Of a stretch of DNA of 8,631 nt, positions 1-6,422 are shown one piece after another. The first letter of the stretch is position 1. Every line of letters begins with the position of its first letter. The notes under the pieces were generated by a model, which had not been told where the DNA came from, ran no database searches, and saw nothing but the letters and a program-made list of their open reading frames with translations. Source of the stretch: Clostridia bacterium (GTDB lineage Bacteria; Bacillota; Clostridia; Christensenellales; DTU072); contig JAQVME010000044.1 in the NCBI GenBank assembly GCA_028703745.1, positions 1 to 8,631 on the forward strand, read 5' to 3'. Made by a program: the position numbers and the translations under genes.

Positions 1-3000
1 TTAGGTTCCTGATTGTGCCCTGATCGTACCCCACAAAACCCACATAGCCTGAATTCTCACTTGTTATTGACATTCCGAGAACGGAGTATCCGTTGCCGTC
101 TAGTATGCCTGTGAACGGTGAGTTAGAGTCAACACCTATCGGTGTCCACTCCTCCGTAAGAGTTATGTCGTTAGTCAAAATATAGCTACCCTCGGGGGTC
201 TCTCTGACCGTCGCGAAGTCGGCAACCGAGGATATGTTTTTGGGCCATTGCGCATACATATATATTGTGGCTCCGGCCTTGTCCCACAGCCTAACGCTAT
301 TTCCGTCCTGATCGGTATATTGTTTTCCGGTGCCGCCCCAATCATCATACCAGCCAAAGAATACAGAGCCGGTTTTTGTGGGTACAGGGAAGGTAAACGG
401 CTGTCCAAACGTTACGCTCTGTTCGGGGAAAACCGTATCTTGTCCGTCATCGAAGCGCACGGTGTAAGACAACGCGAACCACGCCGCATAAACCGTTATG
501 TCAGAGGTGTGCGACCATACGTTGGTACTGACTCCGTTGTCATACGTTAGCCATCTGTTCTGGGCGTCTTTCCAGCCTTGGAAGGTGTATCCCACTCTCA
601 CAGGAACCTCAAGAGTATAAGCAGCGTTGAATATTACCGTGGCAGACGGCTCACCGACCGTGCCGCCGGTTGCATCGTAAGCTATTGTGAACTGTCTGGG
701 CGAGAATCTCGCGATAAGCATGGCGTCAGAGGTCAAACCCCACGTTCTGTTCAATATGTGGTCGGGCGAGCCTATGCCGGTGCCCGTGCCGTTTCCGTCC
801 GAATACTGTCTTTGCGAAATATCGAACCAGCCGTCAAACACATAGCCGGGCTTGACAGGAACCGTAAGGTTGTAGCCTTCGCCATAGTTTACGGTGGAAA
901 CGGGTGTTTCTTCAAAGGTTCCGCCCGAAAGGTCATACGTTATGTTAAATGCCCTTACTCCCCATCTTGCATAGAAAGTTATATTTCTGTGCTTTTCATA
1001 CGGGAATACCATCGGGTCCCCTTCGAAATCCTCGTTGTCGTACCAACCGACAAAGGTGTAGCCCTCTCTTTGTGTGACGGGCGCCGACGGTATAACGGCA
1101 AGCACGGAAAGATCCATAGGCTCCCCTGTCTCGGTGTCAATAATCACCGCCGCCGTTCCGTCGTTGGTATCAAACAATATTTGCGGCTGCGAGCCAATAG
1201 CTATTACGAAGTCGATAGAAGTCGTCCACGGTACGTAATTTGCTTCGAAGCCTGCCGGCACAAATAATAGCGCATTTTGAATTATGGTGTCGGGATTGAA
1301 GCTCAATACCTCCTCAGGCTCTGAGCCTTCGGAATATTCAAGCTGAGGCGCGGTATCTTTGTATGACGTAAGCTCCTTCAACGTATAGCTGTAATAAAAG
1401 GCATAAGCTTTTATGGTTTCTATGGTGGAAGGTAGAATTATTTCCTTAAGCATGCTGCCGATAAATGCATAGCCTTCTATACCTACAATATTGTGAATTG
1501 TGCCGTCAATTTCGATGTATGCGGGAACGGAAAGCCTCGCGCTCGTCCTTTCGGAGCCAATAATATATAGTTCTCCGTTCTCAAAACGGTAAAGGAAAGT
1601 GTCTCTCCTATCCGTTCCTTCAAGTTGATAGTCATAATCATAAAGTCCGACCAAATTCGTGGTATTGATTGCGCCTTTCTTCTTTATTACGCCTTCCGGC
1701 GCGCCCCAAGTACCGTAGTTCGACGAATCGGTATCCTTTATGATGATATGCTCCGGGCTAAAAACAGAGAATAAAATGTTGTATGAGGCAACCGCAAGCT
1801 CAATCTCTGCGGTGAATTCGATATACACAAGCTGGGGCACAACAAAGGCATATGACACTATGCTCTCCACCGTGGGAGGCAGTACTACCGCCGCTATATT
1901 CGAATAATAGAAAGCAAATTCGTTTATGTGCGTGACACCTACCAAACCTTCAAAAGGAAGCTGATAAACCGCCGCCGTTCTGCCGGCAGGATACGTATGT
2001 AATATTCTGCCGAAATCGTCTACTATGCCGCCCGCAAGGTCTTTGTTCTTTTGGAATAGCACCCCGCTCTTTGTGACGAAGAAATCATTGCTACCGTCAA
2101 TGCTGTTATTCACGGCTATGCTTTCGAGAGAATAACAGTCGTTAAAGACACCCCTGCCTATTTTCTCTATGGCTGAGCCCAAGTCTATGGATTTTAGTTG
2201 CGAAGCGTTGCGGAAACAGAAATTCCCGACGGTCTTCAACTCCGATTCCGGCTCAAACCCGAAAGATGAAAGTTTTGTGTTCTCAAAAGCCGACACACCC
2301 AGCTTGGCGACCTTCTTCGGTATGATTATTTCTTTGAGATTTATGCAATTCTTGAATGCGCCGTCATCGATGGCTACGATATATCTTTGATCGTTGTCGT
2401 CAACGCCGAATATAACCTTCTCAAGCTTAGTTTTGTTGCTGAAGCACTCCTCACCCAGCGTAGTAACATTGTATGGAATGGTGTATTCCGTTCGGTCTTC
2501 GAGACATCTGAATAATATGCCGTTGATAATAATCAGACCGTCTTTGATATATTTGTGTTCGGGTTGCTCCTGCCACTTTGTGTTGTCAAAAGCGCCTTCA
2601 AGTATTCTGGTCAGCTTGGATTGCTGAGTGACTGTCACTTCCTCAAGGTTATAACAATAACTAAAGGCGTATCTTCCTATGGAGGTGACCTCCTTGCCCT
2701 CTATTCTCGTAATGGGTATGGTAATGGTCGTCAGGCTTCTGTCCGAACCGATAAGCTCTATCGTCGGAGTGCTGCCGCCCTCGATTTCTCGCGTTATTAC
2801 ACGATAAAGATAGTTCCCGTAAATACCCAGCTGCGGAGACTGGACGAGCTCCTCAATCTTCTCGACATAAGGCAAGAAGGTTGTATGCTCTTTGTAACCG
2901 TCTACATAAGTGTTCTGGACGATATATATGCGGCTGATGTTTTCGTTGAAGACATTTTCGGCGAAAGCCATCGACGGCGTAATGGCGTTATGGAAAATGA

Positions 3001-4273
3001 CATTGTCAATTGTTCTTGAATTGAAGGCGTCGCCACCAATCTCCAGCAAAGTCGTCTTAACGTTTATGCTGCCTATGTTGGCATTGTTGAAAGCCGCCGT
3101 TCCGATAGCCGATACTCTCTCAATATCAAAATTAATGAGCATTCTGCCCGCAGGAAACGCCACAAGCGCGTCATCGCTGTATAATACACCGTTGTTAACC
3201 TCAAAGGTATCCTTGACGGACGGATTGCCGGAGGGGTCTTTCTCAAAGCTCTGCAAATTCACGCATTCGGAAAAGGCGTAATCTTCGATTTCTGTTATGT
3301 ATTTATTTAATTTTAGTGTGCGTAGAGTAGTTGCTTCGGCGAATGCTTGCCTGGCTATCTTGACGATCGGGAAACCCTCGTGGAAATCCGGAATAACCAG
3401 CGACGTTCTCGGTCCGTTGTATTCATAACCGGTAATCGTATAACCTAGCGCAGTGGGCGCCTTATCGTAGACTAGTCCGAGTGACTCCCATATGGCTGTA
3501 AGCACGATAGTTCTGGTGGCGGTATAAGGGAAAGTTACAAGCTGATTGGGCTTGCTTGCATCCTCCGCCCAGCCGACAAAAACGTATTCGTCTCTTGTCG
3601 TCTCGGGCGCCTGTTCAATCTCTCTGGCCTCCATTTGAGCCACGCTGGTGCCGCCGTTCGAGTTGAAGCTGACCTTAAATTTGATTAATTCGTAATGGGC
3701 GACTATGATTATGTTGCCGTTTATTGTAATATCGCACGAGGCGTTCCTATCGTGAACCTGTCCGTTTATTCTCCACGACTCAAAATATAAGCCCTCGTCG
3801 CTCTTGTCTGTTGCAACTATCGATACTCTTTCGCCTTCGGAGAACTCACCCGTCCACACTCCGTCAATAGGCTCCCTGCCCTGCAGAGCGCCGTCATGAA
3901 CGGTGAGGGTATAATTCATAAGCGGAGCTTCTTGAATAGTAATAGAAAAGGTTGTGCTCATTCCGGCATAAATAAGACGTATATGGTGCGTGCCTATTTT
4001 GTTCAGGTCGCCTCTGTCTGCAGTAAAAACCATTTCGTTTGTGACGGGAACTGTGACTATCTCGCCGTCACTCATCATTACCATAAGATTAATATTTGCC
4101 AAATTGACGCTTCCCGCGGCGGAATTTTCGGGAATGGTGTTTGTGTCTACACTAATGGAAACCGCGTACGGCGCTTCTTCTTCAGGAGTGGGGTCATTGG
4201 CGCAAGCTGTGGCGGATAGTATTAAAAAGATACTTATTATAAGCAATATCAACTTGATTATCGGTTTTCTCAT
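1..4273 (-). CDS. Large multi-repeat surface lipoprotein (InlB B-repeats, BspA-type LRR, GLUG), C-terminus cut off by the window edge
   Basis: Predicted cell-surface lipoprotein; the ligand and exact role are unknown. The minus-strand frame stays open for 1424 codons and leaves one base at the window edge, so the C-terminus is missing. Residues 1-23 are a lysine/arginine-led hydrophobic signal peptide ending SATAC, with Cys24 as the likely lipidated residue, followed by an acidic linker (DPTPEEE). Residues about 36-115 look Ig-like, 121-195 like a divergent InlB repeat and 199-263 like a canonical one. Residues about 288-970 are BspA-type leucine-rich repeats, 1030-1343 four more InlB-type repeats, and 1346 onward the start of a GLUG-type domain. 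The ATG at 4271-4273 follows AGGAGA by six bases. The gene has its own promoter, separate from the operon upstream. Known relatives are adhesins or surface proteins of gut and oral bacteria; an adhesin or glycan-binding role is inference. Domain assignments come from motif reading, not a profile search. Confidence 0.9.
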   Translation of the reverse strand, partial: MRKPIIKLILLIISIFLILSATACANDPTPEEEAPYAVSISVDTNTIPENSAAGSVNLANINLMVMMSDGEIVTVPVTNEMVFTADRGDLNKIGTHHIRLIYAGMSTTFSITIQEAPLMNYTLTVHDGALQGREPIDGVWTGEFSEGERVSIVATDKSDEGLYFESWRINGQVHDRNASCDITINGNIIIVAHYELIKFKVSFNSNGGTSVAQMEAREIEQAPETTRDEYVFVGWAEDASKPNQLVTFPYTATRTIVLTAIWESLGLVYDKAPTALGYTITGYEYNGPRTSLVIPDFHEGFPIVKIARQAFAEATTLRTLKLNKYITEIEDYAFSECVNLQSFEKDPSGNPSVKDTFEVNNGVLYSDDALVAFPAGRMLINFDIERVSAIGTAAFNNANIGSINVKTTLLEIGGDAFNSRTIDNVIFHNAITPSMAFAENVFNENISRIYIVQNTYVDGYKEHTTFLPYVEKIEELVQSPQLGIYGNYLYRVITREIEGGSTPTIELIGSDRSLTTITIPITRIEGKEVTSIGRYAFSYCYNLEEVTVTQQSKLTRILEGAFDNTKWQEQPEHKYIKDGLIIINGILFRCLEDRTEYTIPYNVTTLGEECFSNKTKLEKVIFGVDDNDQRYIVAIDDGAFKNCINLKEIIIPKKVAKLGVSAFENTKLSSFGFEPESELKTVGNFCFRNASQLKSIDLGSAIEKIGRGVFNDCYSLESIAVNNSIDGSNDFFVTKSGVLFQKNKDLAGGIVDDFGRILHTYPAGRTAAVYQLPFEGLVGVTHINEFAFYYSNIAAVVLPPTVESIVSYAFVVPQLVYIEFTAEIELAVASYNILFSVFSPEHIIIKDTDSSNYGTWGAPEGVIKKKGAINTTNLVGLYDYDYQLEGTDRRDTFLYRFENGELYIIGSERTSARLSVPAYIEIDGTIHNIVGIEGYAFIGSMLKEIILPSTIETIKAYAFYYSYTLKELTSYKDTAPQLEYSEGSEPEEVLSFNPDTIIQNALLFVPAGFEANYVPWTTSIDFVIAIGSQPQILFDTNDGTAAVIIDTETGEPMDLSVLAVIPSAPVTQREGYTFVGWYDNEDFEGDPMVFPYEKHRNITFYARWGVRAFNITYDLSGGTFEETPVSTVNYGEGYNLTVPVKPGYVFDGWFDISQRQYSDGNGTGTGIGSPDHILNRTWGLTSDAMLIARFSPRQFTIAYDATGGTVGEPSATVIFNAAYTLEVPVRVGYTFQGWKDAQNRWLTYDNGVSTNVWSHTSDITVYAAWFALSYTVRFDDGQDTVFPEQSVTFGQPFTFPVPTKTGSVFFGWYDDWGGTGKQYTDQDGNSVRLWDKAGATIYMYAQWPKNISSVADFATVRETPEGSYILTNDITLTEEWTPIGVDSNSPFTGILDGNGYSVLGMSITSENSGYVGFVGYDQGTIRNL
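2..238 (-). other. Start of a GLUG-type beta-helical domain of the lipoprotein (partial)
   Basis: Residues 1346-1424 read ISSVADFATVRE, then YILTNDITL, WTPIG, FTGILDGNGYSV and YVGFVGYDQGTIRNL. This order (a 'the region contains ...' strand, a W-x-P-I-G turn, a F-x-G-x-x-D-G-N-G-Y element and a G-F/L-F-G ... G-x-I-x-N-L unit) is typical of GLUG-motif domains in bacterial surface proteins. Further GLUG units and any C-terminal attachment or catalytic domain would lie beyond the left edge of the window. Confidence 0.7.
245..1186 (-). repeat. Block of four tandem InlB-type B-repeats in the lipoprotein
   Basis: Four modules follow one another over residues 1030-1104, 1108-1191, 1195-1265 and 1269-1343. 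Each opens with a glycine/aspartate turn (FDTNDGT, YDLSGGT, YDATGGT, FDDGQDT) and carries an aromatic GW motif (GYTFVGW at 1071, GYVFDGW at 1143, GYTFQGW at 1228, GSVFFGW at 1302). The GW motifs are 72, 85 and 74 residues apart. The second module is longer because of a glycine-rich insertion around 1159-1168. Each ends in a strand such as FYARW, LIARF, VYAAW or MYAQW. Such modules usually act as spacers or stalks in surface proteins. Confidence 0.8.
1364..3412 (-). repeat. BspA-type leucine-rich repeat region (LRR_5) of the lipoprotein
   Basis: Residues about 288-970 hold roughly a dozen degenerate units of the form I-x-x-I-x-x-x-A/C-F-x-x-C/x-x-x-L-x-x-I. Clear examples are ITEIEDYAFSECVNL, VTSIGRYAFSYCYNL, IVAIDDGAFKNCINL, LKTVGNFCFRNASQL and IVGIEGYAF. 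Between blocks there are the features typical of BspA proteins: GVLY/GVLF hairpins followed by a PAG(R) motif (residues 362-376 and 737-764), and capping segments resembling the IYVP...YK...W element (449-473 and 1003-1026). The repeats are too diverged to show as DNA repeats, so recent tandem duplication is unlikely. Confidence 0.8.
3485..3679 (-). repeat. N-terminal InlB B-repeat (Listeria-Bacteroides type) of the lipoprotein
   Basis: Residues 199-263 start with the beta-strand signature VSFNSNGGT and carry the family's closing motif YVFVGW at 230-235, ending LTAIW. This is the usual pattern of the InlB B-repeat, a small beta-grasp-like module found in tandem in surface proteins. The preceding segment, residues about 121-195 (YTLTVHDG ... 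FESWRING ... VAHYE), looks like the divergent form of the same module. Confidence 0.75.
4202..4273 (-). other. Lipoprotein signal peptide with lipobox (SATAC, Cys24)
   Basis: The first 24 codons give a short basic start (Arg2, Lys3, Lys7), an isoleucine/leucine-rich core over residues 8-19, and the lipobox-like end A-T-A-C. The -3 position is alanine instead of the usual leucine, which is tolerated in known lipoproteins. The aspartate- and glutamate-rich residues right after Cys24 fit a tether. Expected processing is lipidation of Cys24 and cleavage before it by signal peptidase II, anchoring the protein on the outer face of the membrane. Confidence 0.75.
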
Positions 4274-4279
4274 GAAATG

Positions 4280-4285
4280 TCTCCT
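4280..4285 (-). promoter_or_regulatory. Ribosome binding site of the lipoprotein gene
   Basis: The minus strand reads AGGAGA six bases before the ATG at 4271-4273. This good Shine-Dalgarno match, together with the signal peptide that begins immediately, fixes the start codon. Confidence 0.85.
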
Positions 4286-4309
4286 GTTTGCACTGTGTAG
4301 AACCCTTCG

Positions 4310-4327
4310 CCTATATTCCTATATAGG
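4310..4327 (-). promoter_or_regulatory. Small hairpin in the leader of the lipoprotein gene
   Basis: The predicted leader contains CCTATAT, the tetraloop AGGA, and the exact complement ATATAGG: a perfect 7-base-pair stem (4321-4327 with 4310-4316). The palindrome CCTATATAGG (4318-4327) overlaps it and offers an alternative reading as a protein-binding dyad. No T-run follows, so it is not a terminator. A role in mRNA stability or as an operator is inference only. Confidence 0.3.
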
Positions 4328-4341
4328 GGAACATATATTAT

Positions 4342-4370
4342 AATATAGCATAAGAAGTAATATAAATCAA
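4342..4370 (-). promoter_or_regulatory. Predicted sigma-A promoter of the lipoprotein gene
   Basis: On the minus strand, TTGATT (4365-4370) is followed after exactly 17 bases by TATATT (4342-4347), preceded by TGC, an extended -10. An overlapping TATAAT (4337-4342) is an alternative -10, but it has no well-spaced -35. Transcription would start near 4335 and give a leader of about 60 bases. The region is very AT-rich, so chance matches are possible, but the spacing and the extended -10 support the call. Confidence 0.6.
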
Positions 4371-4407
4371 TAAGAAAATAAATAAAATCTATTCGGCATA
4401 GCGACGT

Positions 4408-5811
4408 TTATTGCGTAAATTTGCTTTCTATGATGGACAAAATCCTCTCTAGATACTCATATATGCCCTTGGGATTGGAACGACGCTCCAGACGGTTGGG
4501 CGGCAGAGCGAATTTTGACATGCCGCCGGCTCCCGCGGCAAAAATGGAAGTTGTTTCTTCCATCATATCGATATTATAAACACACGCCTTGCCCGTCTTG
4601 CAGAAGCCGGTGTTTTCGAGATTGTCCGCCATGTTCTTCTGCCGATACATGTAATAAGGCTTGTAACCCTCGGCAAAAAGCCTTTGATGCGCATAGTTTA
4701 TCATTCGCTCGGCAAGACCGAAACTCTGTTTCTCGCGGTCGGCAATGACTGCGCCTCGCTTTAATGAAAGGGTGTGGACAGTAATATTCTGCGGTTCGAG
4801 TTCAAGCGCCTTGTCGACGCTGAAACAAAAATCCTCGGCGCTCTCACCCTCTAGCATGGCTATCAAATCCATGTTTACGTCAAAGCCCAAGTTTTTTGCC
4901 CAAGCATAAGCTTGATAAATTTCATCAACGGTGTGCCTTCTGCCTATCAGGTCGAGAGTCTTTTGGTTGAAGCTCTGCGGATTTATGGAAAGTCTGGTAA
5001 CGTTGTTTCGCTTCAGCATGGCAAGCATAGACGGGTCTATGGTATCAGGTCTGCCCGCCTCCACCGTGAACTCCGTGCCGCAATCCGCAAGCGGCAGTAT
5101 TATACCTTCTAAGTACTCCTCGCCTATACTTGTGGGCGTGCCGCCGCCGACATATACGGAACGCAACATAAGAGCATTTTCGGAGATATGTTTTTTTATT
5201 GCCAGCACTTCGGCGCTCACGGCTTTTACGTAATCGGGCAACAGTTTTTTTACCCTGCCTACCTCGCTGCTGATAAAAGAGCAATAATTACACCTCGTGG
5301 GACAGAAAGGTATGTTAATAAAAATATCGCAATTCCTAGCATCACGCGAATAGATTCCTTTCTGGTTTTCCACCACCTCTGCAATAAGCGCAGTCTTCTC
5401 AGCGGAAACTCTGAAATTGGCGCTTAGGATATCCGAAGTGATAGTTTCGTCATCCGAAAGCTCATAGAATAGTTTTGTGGGTCTTACTCCGGTAAGACTG
5501 CCGTAAGGCAAAGACACCTCAAGAGACTGCGACAAATAATCATATAGGCAGTTTTTCAAAAAATGCTTCGTCTTCTTCTTGTAGGCGCAAAAATCTGATT
5601 TGTCAGCATCTGTTTGCAGCGTCACCGGAGGGGCAAAGCTACTGGTTATATTGACAAAGAACTGCCCTTGCGTGTCCTCATAATCCGCCCGCAAAAAAGC
5701 TTCAGCCCCGTCGTCAATTACAAAATAAGGGCTGAAGGCTCTTGGAATATCCTGAACGTCGTTGAGATACGCTTGTGCGTCGAATATAAAACGCGCTCTT
5801 ATATTATTCAT
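4408..5811 (-). CDS. hemZ: HemZ-family radical SAM protein (coproporphyrinogen dehydrogenase-like)
   Basis: Predicted cytoplasmic radical S-adenosylmethionine enzyme of the oxygen-independent coproporphyrinogen III oxidase superfamily. In that superfamily, HemN decarboxylates coproporphyrinogen III to protoporphyrinogen IX and HemW acts as a heme chaperone. The 467 residues match the HemZ branch: an N-terminal domain of about 160 residues with the LTGVRPTK motif at 106-113, then the 4Fe-4S/SAM motif C170-x3-C174-x2-C177 (CPTRCNYC) and GGGTP at 222-226 for SAM binding. Other matching blocks are VEAGRPDTI (250-258), RLSINPQSF (273-281) and the HemZ-type tail N-L-E-N ... Y-N-I ... M-E-E (397-419). 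Length is close to that of known HemZ proteins (about 480-500). The start codon overlaps the stop of the hydrolase gene upstream (ATGA), so translation is probably coupled. No other heme gene is visible, so a true porphyrin substrate is unproven. Confidence 0.9.
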   Translation of the reverse strand: MNNIRARFIFDAQAYLNDVQDIPRAFSPYFVIDDGAEAFLRADYEDTQGQFFVNITSSFAPPVTLQTDADKSDFCAYKKKTKHFLKNCLYDYLSQSLEVSLPYGSLTGVRPTKLFYELSDDETITSDILSANFRVSAEKTALIAEVVENQKGIYSRDARNCDIFINIPFCPTRCNYCSFISSEVGRVKKLLPDYVKAVSAEVLAIKKHISENALMLRSVYVGGGTPTSIGEEYLEGIILPLADCGTEFTVEAGRPDTIDPSMLAMLKRNNVTRLSINPQSFNQKTLDLIGRRHTVDEIYQAYAWAKNLGFDVNMDLIAMLEGESAEDFCFSVDKALELEPQNITVHTLSLKRGAVIADREKQSFGLAERMINYAHQRLFAEGYKPYYMYRQKNMADNLENTGFCKTGKACVYNIDMMEETTSIFAAGAGGMSKFALPPNRLERRSNPKGIYEYLERILSIIESKFTQ

Positions 5812-6422
5812 CGCGGTATGGGGTTGTATTCTCTCTCATGCGAAAGCATAGTATCTTCCATATGTCCGGGAAAAACCTTGTAGTTGCCTTCGAGCGCAAA
5901 AAGTCTTGAGAGAGATTTTATCATGTCCGCCATTGAGCCTCCGGCAAAATCGGTTCTGCCGTAGCTTTCGGCGAACAGCGTGTCGCCGCTGAAAATATAG
6001 TTTTCGATAATGAAACAGCAGCTGCCTCTGGTATGTCCGGGAGTGTGAAGCGCCTTGAATTTCATAGCGCCGACGCATATTTCGTCGCCGTCAAAAAAGA
6101 CCTCGTCGGGAGTCAATGGCTGCATCCTGATGCCCATTTCCCTCGCCAGACTGCCCCCCTTGTCGAGAGCGTGTGAATCCAGCTCGTGAACGTATACCCT
6201 CGCGCCGTCGCTTTGATATTTCGCGGCGTCAAGGATATGGTCGAAATGTCCGTGTGTCAACAGTACCGCAGAGGGTATTTTGCCGTTCAATTCAAGGTAT
6301 TCCCTACCCAAAGCATATCCTCCGCCCGGATCTATTATTGCAGCTTCAGGCTGACCGTCCAATGTCACGATATAGCAATTCGTCTGCAAATAGCCGACGG
6401 CAAAGCTTTTTATCGTTATCAT
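5808..6422 (-). CDS. Metallo-beta-lactamase-fold hydrolase, glyoxalase II-like
   Basis: Cytoplasmic di-metal hydrolase of the MBL superfamily, closest by eye to the short (about 200-residue) glyoxalase II-like proteins that lack the C-terminal glutathione-binding domain of classical GloB. The metal-binding set looks complete: T-H-G-H-F-D-H with His57, His59, Asp61 and His62, then TPGH with His130, GDTLF with Asp147, and PGHM with His187. The N-terminal pattern (Y-L-Q-T-N-C-Y, I-I-D-P-G-G) is also typical. Substrate is unknown; thioester hydrolysis is the usual family activity. Both ends overlap the neighbouring genes by 4 bases. No Shine-Dalgarno sequence is evident before its ATG, which fits translational coupling to the isocitrate dehydrogenase gene. 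An MBL hydrolase next to hemZ recurs in Clostridia (from memory), supporting the lineage guess. Confidence 0.9.
   Translation of the reverse strand: MITIKSFAVGYLQTNCYIVTLDGQPEAAIIDPGGGYALGREYLELNGKIPSAVLLTHGHFDHILDAAKYQSDGARVYVHELDSHALDKGGSLAREMGIRMQPLTPDEVFFDGDEICVGAMKFKALHTPGHTRGSCCFIIENYIFSGDTLFAESYGRTDFAGGSMADMIKSLSRLFALEGNYKVFPGHMEDTMLSHEREYNPIPR

Noticed and set aside
245..1186. Possible tandem DNA repeat or CRISPR-like array
   Set aside because: The periodicity is at protein level only (72, 85 and 74 residues between GW motifs). The DNA units are diverged and there are no short identical repeats with unique spacers.
578..1267. Plus-strand open frame of 229 codons
   Set aside because: It lies opposite the InlB-repeat part of the lipoprotein gene. 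Its arginine- and tyrosine-rich translation has no recognisable motif, there is no convincing ribosome binding site, and the minus-strand reading has clear domain motifs throughout.
2555..3281. Two overlapping plus-strand open frames (154 and 123 codons)
   Set aside because: Shadows of the leucine-rich region of the lipoprotein; they overlap each other in different frames and show no family motif.
4310..4327. Hairpin considered as a rho-independent terminator for the upstream operon
   Set aside because: The stem is only 7 base pairs, AT-rich in part, lies downstream of the predicted promoter, and is not followed by a T-run. No terminator for the thyA-hemZ operon is visible.
3896..4343. Plus-strand open frames of 107 and 117 codons over the lipoprotein start
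   Set aside because: They cover the signal peptide coding region and promoter of the lipoprotein gene in the wrong orientation and show no family signature.
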